A stretch of DNA of 6,158 nucleotides from contig PXSC01000057.1 of the NCBI GenBank assembly GCA_003023535.1, positions 1 through 6,158 on the forward strand, in the 5' to 3' direction. Below the pieces are notes generated by a model. That model worked only from the letters and a program-made list of their open reading frames with translations. It was not told the DNA's origin and did no database searches. The stretch is from Halobacteriales archaeon QS_9_70_65 (GTDB lineage Archaea; Halobacteriota; Halobacteria; Halobacteriales; Haloarculaceae). Below, one piece after another: positions 1-5,075 of this stretch. The translations under genes and the position numbers were made by a program. Each line of letters starts with the position of its first letter. Within the stretch, counting starts at the first letter, position 1.

Positions 1-1356
1 GCCCTTGTCGCCCTCGCTGAACGACGGGCGGGTGACGCTTGCGATCCAGTTGCGCTGGGGGAGTTCGACCTCGCGGGTGTCCTCGATGGAGACGATCTTG
101 GCCTTCGAGGGGATGAACAGCGAGACGGCGTTCAGACTGGTCGTCTTGCCGGACGCGGTGCCGCCGGCGAAGATGAGACTCTTGTGGTTCTCGATCGACA
201 GCCACAGGAAGGCCATCTCCTCGAGGGAGAAGGTGTGCCAGTTGATGAGATCCACGGGCGTGAAGGGGACGTCCTTGAACTGCCGGATGGTGTAGTTCGT
301 CCCGTGGTCCGACACCTCCCGGCCGAGCGTGAGCTGGGACCGCGAGCCGTCCGGCAGGGTCGCGTCGACCTGGGGGTTCCGCTTGGAGATGCCCTTGCCG
401 GACCGCTGGGAGAGCTTCACCACGAAGTCGTCCAGCTCCTCCTCGCCGTGGTAGACGTTGGTGATGATCTGCTCGTAGTCGGAGTGGTAGACGAACACCG
501 GGGAGTTGTAGCCGTCGCAGGAGACGTCCTCGACGTTGATGTCGTGTTTGACGCCGTCGATGCGTTCGAAGCCGATGAAGTCCCGCTTCAGCAGGTACAG
601 CAGCTTCTCGATCTGGTACTCGGTGAGCGTCTCGGAGTCCTCCTCGAGGACGGCCGGCTCGGGGCGGGCCTCGACGCCCTGCAGCCCCTCGTCGTCGGCG
701 TCGTCGCCGACGACGGCGCCCACGACGCCGCTCAACAGCCCGCCCTCGTCGGGCTGGGCGCCGTCGTCGTAGAGGTCGTACCGCTCCAGCAGCTCGTGGG
801 TCTCCCGCTCGATGACGCCGGCCCGGGCGTCCTCGCTGCCCTGGACGACCACCTCGTCGCTGGAGTACTTGATCGCGGTTTTCAGCTTCCCGGAGAGGAA
901 CTCCCGGAGGTCGCCCTCGATGGGCGTGAGGTGCGGCTCGATGAGGTAGTACTTCTTTTCGTTTTCCTTCTCGGAGTGAAAGATGACGACGAAGGCGTAC
1001 GGCTCGTTCACCCAGTAGCGCTCGACCTCCCGGAAGTGGCTCTTCTTCTCTTGCGGGACGGACTTCTCGAGGTCGTAACGGTTGACGACGGTGGACGTGC
1101 CGCCGGGGCCGGTGAAGAAGTCGTCCTCGTCGAGCTCCGGGCGGACGTCGACGGTCAGCTCGTCGACGCGGTCGGCCAGCCGCGAGGCCAGCGCCCGGGC
1201 GCCGTCGACCAACGCGTCGTCGTAGTCGCCGGCGCCGGCCCGCTCCCGGAGCGCCTCGGGGTCGTGGTCGATGCCGTCCGGCGATTCCCGGCCGGCCGCG
1301 ACCGACGCGGGCGGCCCGCTCGTCTCCACCGTCCCGTCCGCGTCATCGATAGCCAT
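1..1356 (-). CDS. arlI: Archaellum motor ATPase ArlI (FlaI)-like, type II/IV secretion ATPase family; C-terminus beyond window
   Basis: The 452 visible residues start at ATG 1356-1354 and run off the left edge. Seen: an acidic variable N-terminus (about 1-95), then a conserved N-terminal domain with RYWVN near residue 115 and a FHSEKENEKKYY stretch. An Asp/Gly-rich linker follows at about 200-225, then a nucleotide-binding domain. Walker A is GGTASGKTT (residues 398-406, Lys404), followed by the Asp-box SIEDTREVELPQ (Glu425, Asp426). Known of the family: hexameric cytoplasmic ATPases that drive assembly of archaella or type IV pili, and in ArlI also rotation, by acting on an ArlJ/PilC-type membrane protein. 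Roughly the last 100 or more residues (His box, arginine fingers) lie outside. The FHSEKENEKKYY and ELPQRNW stretches resemble haloarchaeal ArlI more than PilB paralogues as I remember them, so the family is sure but the ArlI assignment is less so. The gene lies 62 bp after the aminotransferase stop, and arlH is not upstream. The start is supported by a TATA-like box 25-32 bp upstream. Confidence 0.88.
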   Translation of the reverse strand, partial: MAIDDADGTVETSGPPASVAAGRESPDGIDHDPEALRERAGAGDYDDALVDGARALASRLADRVDELTVDVRPELDEDDFFTGPGGTSTVVNRYDLEKSVPQEKKSHFREVERYWVNEPYAFVVIFHSEKENEKKYYLIEPHLTPIEGDLREFLSGKLKTAIKYSSDEVVVQGSEDARAGVIERETHELLERYDLYDDGAQPDEGGLLSGVVGAVVGDDADDEGLQGVEARPEPAVLEEDSETLTEYQIEKLLYLLKRDFIGFERIDGVKHDINVEDVSCDGYNSPVFVYHSDYEQIITNVYHGEEELDDFVVKLSQRSGKGISKRNPQVDATLPDGSRSQLTLGREVSDHGTNYTIRQFKDVPFTPVDLINWHTFSLEEMAFLWLSIENHKSLIFAGGTASGKTTSLNAVSLFIPSKAKIVSIEDTREVELPQRNWIASVTRPSFSEGDKG

Positions 1357-1380
1357 TGACCCAGCGTACCGACCCGCCGG

Positions 1381-1388
1381 TAAAGAAG
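1381..1388 (-). promoter_or_regulatory. TATA-like box for the ArlI-like ATPase gene
   Basis: On the minus strand this reads CTTCTTTA. It lies 25-32 bp before ATG 1356, in the 62-bp gap after the aminotransferase stop. That spacing fits a leaderless or nearly leaderless haloarchaeal transcript, and no convincing Shine-Dalgarno sequence precedes the ATG. If real, the ATPase gene need not depend on read-through from the lrp-aminotransferase operon. This is inferred from motif and spacing only. Confidence 0.4.
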
Positions 1389-1418
1389 GTTCACTCGGTT
1401 TCCAGACCCGAGTCGACC

Positions 1419-2561
1419 CTACGCGAGGAACCGCTCGATGCGGTCCGTCGCCTCCCGCAGTTCGTCGAGCCCGGCGGCGTACGACGCCCGGAGGTGGCCC
1501 TCCCCGCCGGCGCCGAAGGCGGTGCCGGGCACCATCGCCACCGACTCGGCCGCCAGCAGCTCCTCGGCGAACGCCTCGGCGTCGTCGCCGGGACACTCCG
1601 GGAAGACGTAGAAGGCGCCGGTCGCCTCGAAGCAGTCGACGCCCATCTCCTCGAACCGCGACAGCACGAAGTTCCGCCGGCGGTCGTACCGCTCGCGCAT
1701 CTCGGCGACGGCCTCCCGGCAGCCGTCCAGCGCCTCGATGGCGGCGTGCTGGGCGGTCGTCGGCGCCGACAGCATCGTGTACTGGTGGACGCGGTTCATC
1801 GCGGTGATCACCTCGCTCGGCCCGAACGCGTAGCCGAGCCGGAGGCCCGTCATCGCGTAGGCCTTCGAGAAGCCGTTGAAGACGACCGTCCGCTCGCGCA
1901 TGCCGTCGAACGTCGCGATCGAGACGTGGTCGCCCTCGTAGGTGAGGTCGGCGTAGATCTCGTCGGACAGCACCGCGAGGTCGTGCTCCCGGCAGAAGTC
2001 AGCGACGGCGGCCATCTCCGATCGATCCATCGTCGCGCCCGTCGGGTTGTTCGGGTAGCAGTACAGCAGCAGGTCCGCCTCGTCGGCGCCCGCGGCCGCC
2101 AGTGCCGCCGGCGTGAGCGCGAAGTCGTCGGCCGCGCGGGTCGGCACGTCGAGCACCTCGCCGCCGGCGAAGGTGACCGCCGGCCGGTAGGAGACGTAAC
2201 ACGGCTGGGCGACGGCGACGGAATCGCCGGGGTCGACCAGCGCCCGGCAGGCGACGTCGATTGCTTCGCTGGCACCGGCGGTGACGAGCACCTCCTCGTC
2301 GGGGTCGTAGTCGAGGTCCCACCGGTGGGCGTCCTCGGCGATGGCCGCCCGCAGCTCCCGCTTGCCGCGGTTGGCGGTGTAGGAGGTCCGGCCGCGTTCG
2401 AGGGCGCTGATGGCGGCCTCGCGGGCGGCCCACGGCGCCGAGAAGTCCGGCTCGCCGACGCCCAGCGAGATGACGTCGTCCATCTCCTCGGCCAGCTCGA
2501 AGAACCGCCGAATGCCCGACGGCGGCACCGATCGCACGCGCTCGGAGGGGTCGAACGTCAT
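1419..2561 (-). CDS. PLP-dependent class I/II aminotransferase (aspartate aminotransferase type, AspB3-like)
   Basis: A complete protein of 380 residues, normal length for fold-type I aminotransferases of the aspartate/aromatic branch. Such enzymes move an amino group from an amino acid such as aspartate to a 2-oxo acid in the cytoplasm. Visible motifs: the YPNNPTG loop with cofactor-contacting Asn172; SDEIY with Asp200 (PLP ring nitrogen) and Tyr203; SKAYAMTGLRLGY with the Schiff-base Lys233; and near the C-terminus HLRASYA, whose Arg358 matches the substrate-carboxylate arginine. The start ATG (2561-2559) overlaps the stop of the Lrp gene as ATGA, which suggests translational coupling. The frame stays open far upstream through the Lrp gene, but that part is only a shadow; MTFDPSERV begins just before the family's conserved N-terminal region. 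The pairing with Lrp resembles the lrpA1-aspB3 locus of Halobacterium salinarum, where LrpA1 regulates aspB3. Substrate specificity cannot be read from the sequence. Confidence 0.93.
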   Translation of the reverse strand: MTFDPSERVRSVPPSGIRRFFELAEEMDDVISLGVGEPDFSAPWAAREAAISALERGRTSYTANRGKRELRAAIAEDAHRWDLDYDPDEEVLVTAGASEAIDVACRALVDPGDSVAVAQPCYVSYRPAVTFAGGEVLDVPTRAADDFALTPAALAAAGADEADLLLYCYPNNPTGATMDRSEMAAVADFCREHDLAVLSDEIYADLTYEGDHVSIATFDGMRERTVVFNGFSKAYAMTGLRLGYAFGPSEVITAMNRVHQYTMLSAPTTAQHAAIEALDGCREAVAEMRERYDRRRNFVLSRFEEMGVDCFEATGAFYVFPECPGDDAEAFAEELLAAESVAMVPGTAFGAGGEGHLRASYAAGLDELREATDRIERFLA

Positions 2562-3049
2562 GGCGTGACCGACAGACGGTCGTCGTCGTCGCCGTCGTCG
2601 AAGCGGTGGCCGCTCTGCTTGTACGTCTCCATGATGTAGTGGGTGACCGTCTGGGTGATCTCCGGCAGCGGCGCCACCTTGTCGCTGACGAACCGCGAGA
2701 CCTCCCGCATCGAGTCGCGTTCCACCTCCAGAGCGAAGTCGTAGTCGCCGGAGACGAGCCGCAGCCCCTCGACCTCCGGGAAGCCGGCGAGCCGGCGGGC
2801 GACGTCCCGGTAGCTCGTCTCCCGGTCCAGCGTCACGTTGCACTCCACGTGGGCCCGGACCCGCTCGTCGTCGTCGTCGACGGCGTCCCAGTCGACGACC
2901 GCGGTGTACCCCCGGATGACGCCGCGGTCCTCGAGGTCGGCGATGGCCTCCTCGACCGCCGCCTCCGAGCGGTCGGTCAGCCGCGCGATGTCCGCCGTCG
3001 AGTGCCGCGCGTCCTCGCTCAGCAGCTCGAGGATGTCTCGGTCGTTCAT
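2558..3049 (-). CDS. Lrp/AsnC family transcriptional regulator (LrpA1-like)
   Basis: A protein of 163 residues, typical Lrp size. Residues 1-50 form the winged helix-turn-helix (DILELLSEDARHSTADIARL, then a recognition helix around 26-40 and GVIRGYTAVVD as the wing). Residues about 65-140 form the RAM ligand-binding/oligomerisation domain, with the VSGDYDFAL effector loop at 99-107. The last 15 residues are very acidic (DDGDDDD), coded by a GTC/GTC-rich tract. Such proteins bind DNA as dimers or octamers and respond to amino acids. The gene overlaps the aminotransferase start by 4 bp, so autoregulation plus control of that enzyme is likely. Start choice: ATG 3049 is preferred over the in-frame GTG at 3058 (three residues longer, MSN), because a TATA-like box at 3070-3079 would place transcription start at or near 3049, downstream of the GTG. 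Confidence 0.92.
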   Translation of the reverse strand: MNDRDILELLSEDARHSTADIARLTDRSEAAVEEAIADLEDRGVIRGYTAVVDWDAVDDDDERVRAHVECNVTLDRETSYRDVARRLAGFPEVEGLRLVSGDYDFALEVERDSMREVSRFVSDKVAPLPEITQTVTHYIMETYKQSGHRFDDGDDDDRLSVTP

Positions 3050-3069
3050 GTTCGACACGGTGGCACCGC

Positions 3070-3079
3070 AAACTAAAGG
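3070..3079 (-). promoter_or_regulatory. TATA-like box for the lrp-aminotransferase operon
   Basis: On the minus strand this reads CCTTTAGTTT. It is 21-30 bp before ATG 3049, the spacing expected of a leaderless haloarchaeal promoter. A second AT-rich candidate, CCTTATAC on the minus strand (3121-3128), would instead give a leader of roughly 45-50 nt. I cannot tell which is used, and both could be. Confidence 0.4.
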
Positions 3080-3137
3080 ATTGGGCGGCCGCGCCCGTTC
3101 TTGCCGGCCGCTGCCGCGGCGTATAAGGTCGTGGGTT

Positions 3138-3166
3138 GGAATATTATCTCTCGATACTCTTATTAC
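3138..3166 (+). promoter_or_regulatory. AT-rich promoter region for the small plus-strand gene
   Basis: A strikingly AT-rich island in a GC-rich region, with two TATA candidates: AATATTAT (3140-3147) and CTTATTAC (3159-3166). The first would start transcription near 3170 and leave a short leader holding GGAG at 3177-3180, 8 nt before ATG 3189. The second would give a nearly leaderless transcript. The divergent lrp gene starts 140 bp away, so Lrp may bind here. No operator was identified with confidence. Confidence 0.45.
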
Positions 3167-3188
3167 ATCCAGGAACGGAGCCGGAGGT

Positions 3189-3377
3189 ATGCAGCAACAC
3201 GCGCTGCAGACGGCACTGACCCTCTACGCCGACGGCACTCTGAGCCTGGAGACGGCCGCCCGGGGGGCCGGCGTCGCTCCCGACCGGCTCCGCCGCGCCG
3301 CCACCCGCCGCGGCCGCGACCGCGACCGCGACCCGACGGTCACCGAGGTCGAACGCGTCACCGTCGGCGCCGACTGA
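3189..3377 (+). CDS. Small basic protein with possible helix-turn-helix (hypothetical, 62 residues)
   Basis: The protein begins MQQHALQTALTLYADGTLSL and ends VERVTVGAD. Residues about 5-42 read as an alpha-helix, a short turn (DGTLSLETAARGAG), then a second helix (APDRLRRAATRRG). This pattern recalls UPF0175-like and other small haloarchaeal HTH proteins, in which a segment such as LYxxGxLSLxxAAxxAGV is followed by a recognition-type helix. Residues 38-48 are Arg-rich (RRGRDRDRD), unusual in an acidic proteome and consistent with nucleic-acid contact. A GGAG at 3177-3180 sits 8 nt before the ATG, and another GGAGG directly abuts it. The gene diverges from lrp across an AT-rich promoter region, which supports it as real despite its size. 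Function is unknown; a DNA-binding or antitoxin-like role is only an inference, and no toxin partner is visible beside it. Confidence 0.7.
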   Translation: MQQHALQTALTLYADGTLSLETAARGAGVAPDRLRRAATRRGRDRDRDPTVTEVERVTVGAD

Positions 3378-3415
3378 ACGCGACGGGTTAGCTCCGGCGG
3401 GCCGACCCCGCCGCC

Positions 3416-3824
3416 GTGCCGTCGCGCGCGCCGCCGGTCGTCGCCCTGGTCGCCGGCTCCCACGTCGTCAACCGCGCTTTTCTGCTCCTCCTCGTCCCCG
3501 CTTTCCGGCCGCTACCCGCGGAGTTCGACGTCTCCCTGGTCGCTGACCGCCCTCGGGGCGGCCGTCGGCGTCGTCCCGCTGGCGGCGACGATCGACCTCT
3601 CGCGGCCGGCGCGGGCGGCGCCGGCCGACGTCGTCTCCGCCCGCGGCGACGTCGGCAAGAACTTCGCGCTGATGACCGTCGGCATCTCCGCCGGCGGCGC
3701 GGCCGCGCCGCCGTCGTACGGTTACGTCATCGACGCGACGGGCGTCGGGACGGCCTTCCTGGCGGTCGCGGCGACGGCCGCCGTCGCGCTCGGGCTCTCG
3801 GTCGCCGTCGCCCGCGCCGCCGGC
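3416..3824 (+). pseudogene. Decayed MFS transporter (large internal deletion plus frame change)
   Basis: The first part, in the frame from GTG 3416, reads VVALVAGSHVVNRAFLLLL, then VPAFRPLPAEFDVSL. This looks like the first transmembrane segment of an MFS permease and the loop after it. From about 3536 the protein-like signal moves to the next frame (TGG at 3537). That frame gives a hydrophobic stretch (LTALGAAVGVVPLAATIDLS) and then VVSARGDVGKNFALMTVGIS, GYVIDATGVGTAFLAVAATAA and further hydrophobic residues to about 3824. The second part resembles the last helices of the same kind of transporter. Together they give about 136 codons against a usual 380-420, so roughly two thirds, including the central helices, is missing. 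Neither frame ends at a sensible stop: the second stays open into the opposite-strand acyl-CoA dehydrogenase gene. The remnant lies 38 bp after the small gene and ends 6 bp before the dehydrogenase stop. I see no insertion sequence or target duplication that explains the loss. Confidence 0.68.
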
Positions 3825-3830
3825 CGACCG

Positions 3831-4985
3831 TCACCAGTCGGTCTGGCCGTAGATGAGGTTCCGCTGGATCTCGTTGGCCCCCTCGTAGATGACGGGGATA
3901 CGGACGTCGCGGTAGATCCGGGAGATGCGGTTCTCCGTCAGCACCGACCGCCCGCCGTGCAGCTGCATGCCGCGCTCGGCGCAGTCGGTGGCCGTCTCCG
4001 TCGCCTTCACCTTCGCCATCGCGGCCCAGAGGCCGGCGTCGTCGTCCGCGGCGACCCGGTCGGCGGCCTTCCAGGTGAGCGTCCGGGCGGCCTGGAACTC
4101 CGTCAGCATGTCCGCGAGGCTGTGCTGGACCGCCTGGAACTCGGTGATGGTGCGGTCGAAGGCGGTGCGGCCGTGGGCGAAGTCGGCGGTCTCCTCGATG
4201 GCCGCCGCCGCCAGCCCGAGGCCGTGGCCGCCGACGACGACGCGGCCGTGGTTGAAGAACTCCGCCAGCACGTAGAAGCCGGTCCCCTCGGCGCCGATGA
4301 GGTTCTCCTCGGGAATCCGGGCGCCGTCCAGCTCGATGTGGGCCTGCTTGGAGGCCCGAAAGCCCATCTTCTCGGGGATGTGCTCGGCGTCGTAGCCGTC
4401 GACGTCCGTCGGCACGACGAACAGCGAGTAGTTGTCGTACCGGTCGTCCGGGTCGTCGCCGGTCCTGGCGTACAACGTCACCCAGTCGGCCTCGACGCCG
4501 TTGCCGACCCAGTACTTCTCGCCGTCCAGCACCCACTCGTCGCCGTCCTTCCGGGCGGCCGTCCGCATGCCGGCGAGATCCGATCCCGTCTCCGGCTCCG
4601 AGACCGCGAGTCCCGACAGCATCTCGTGTTCGGCCACCGGCCGGAGGTACTCCTCCTTCTGGGCCTCGTCGCCGTACTCCTCGAGAATCTTCGTCCCGAA
4701 GCTCGCCAGCTGTAGCGTCAGCGCGATGCCGGCGTCGGCGCGGTACAGCTCCTCGGCCACCGCCAGCAGCTCGTGGAGGTCGAAGCCGCGGCCGCCGTAC
4801 TCCTCGCCGATGTCGCCCGCGACGAGGCCGGCGTCCATGCCGGCCTCCAGCACCTCCCAGGGGTAGTCGCCGCGCTTGTAGTACTCCGCGGCGACCGGCT
4901 CGACGTGCTCCTCGGCGAACGCCCGCGTCTCCTCTTTGATGTCGTGTGCGTGCTCCGGCACCGGCCCGGCACCTAACAGTTCCAT
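3831..4985 (-). CDS. Acyl-CoA dehydrogenase (FAD-dependent)
   Basis: A complete protein of 384 residues, the family norm. It oxidises an acyl-CoA to the trans-2-enoyl-CoA using FAD and passes electrons to electron-transfer flavoprotein in the cytoplasm. Domains in order: N-terminal helical domain (about 10-120); beta domain with the LAVSEPETGSDLAGMRT signature (126-142); C-terminal helical domain with GRTAFDRTITEFQ (272-284) and QLHGGRSVLTENRISRIYRDVRI (341-363), the second family signature. YEGANEIQ follows, and Glu368 in YEG matches the catalytic base of medium- and short-chain enzymes. Nothing is truncated. Acyl chain length or branching cannot be assigned from sequence. The gene follows the acyl-CoA synthetase on the same strand with a 90-bp gap that holds its own TATA box, so the two form a functional pair but not necessarily one transcript. 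ATG 4985 was chosen because the TATA box lies 28-34 bp upstream and the conserved alignment starts within 10 residues. Confidence 0.95.
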   Translation of the reverse strand: MELLGAGPVPEHAHDIKEETRAFAEEHVEPVAAEYYKRGDYPWEVLEAGMDAGLVAGDIGEEYGGRGFDLHELLAVAEELYRADAGIALTLQLASFGTKILEEYGDEAQKEEYLRPVAEHEMLSGLAVSEPETGSDLAGMRTAARKDGDEWVLDGEKYWVGNGVEADWVTLYARTGDDPDDRYDNYSLFVVPTDVDGYDAEHIPEKMGFRASKQAHIELDGARIPEENLIGAEGTGFYVLAEFFNHGRVVVGGHGLGLAAAAIEETADFAHGRTAFDRTITEFQAVQHSLADMLTEFQAARTLTWKAADRVAADDDAGLWAAMAKVKATETATDCAERGMQLHGGRSVLTENRISRIYRDVRIPVIYEGANEIQRNLIYGQTDW

Positions 4986-5012
4986 TCTACCTCGAACGGA
5001 GGGCTTCCAGCG

Positions 5013-5019
5013 TTAAATA
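5013..5019 (-). promoter_or_regulatory. TATA box for the acyl-CoA dehydrogenase gene
   Basis: On the minus strand this reads TATTTAA, the best archaeal TATA match in the window. It lies 28-34 bp before ATG 4985, in the gap after the synthetase gene. The spacing predicts a leader of a few nucleotides at most, and no strong Shine-Dalgarno sequence precedes the ATG. Confidence 0.6.
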
Positions 5020-5043
5020 CCGACCGCCGTTAACTGCCGGTCG

Positions 5044-5071
5044 GGAACGCGAAACGGGGGGGAAGCGTTCC
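5044..5071 (-). terminator. Possible weak hairpin after the acyl-CoA synthetase gene
   Basis: Seven-base arms GGAACGC (5044-5050) and GCGTTCC (5065-5071) are exact inverted repeats around a 14-base loop, starting a few bases after the synthetase stop. On the transcript the loop is C-rich and no U-tract follows, whereas archaeal termination usually relies on U-runs. The structure could separate the synthetase from the dehydrogenase transcript or slow decay, but it may be chance in GC-rich DNA. Confidence 0.25.
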
Positions 5072-5075
5072 GGGT

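Noticed and set aside
184..1359. A 391-codon open frame on the plus strand opposite the ATPase gene.
   Set aside because: It is an antisense shadow of the GC-rich minus-strand gene. The translation is a low-complexity Val/Leu/Asp/Arg mixture with no recognisable motif, while the minus strand has Walker A and Asp-box motifs.
2580..2600. A CGTCGT-rich tract considered as a microsatellite or the start of a CRISPR-like repeat.
   Set aside because: It encodes the acidic DDGDDDD tail of the Lrp protein. Similar GTC runs occur elsewhere in Asp-rich haloarchaeal genes, and there are no spaced repeats.
1356..2639. A 427-codon plus-strand open frame opposite the aminotransferase.
   Set aside because: It is a shadow frame of composition-driven codons with no motif, and the opposite strand carries a complete PLP enzyme.
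2562..3071. Extension of the aminotransferase frame upstream to give a 550-residue protein.
   Set aside because: The extra 170 residues are Arg/Gly-rich and lie antiphase over the well-supported Lrp gene. The family begins at the ATG at 2561.
3189..3824. A toxin-antitoxin pair formed by the small HTH protein and the following reading frame.
   Set aside because: The downstream sequence reads as transmembrane MFS fragments in two frames, not as a small soluble toxin.
3672..4715. A 347-codon plus-strand open frame starting MTVGISAGG.
   Set aside because: Only its first 50 or so codons look like protein (the MFS C-terminal end). The rest is antisense to the intact acyl-CoA dehydrogenase and has shadow composition.
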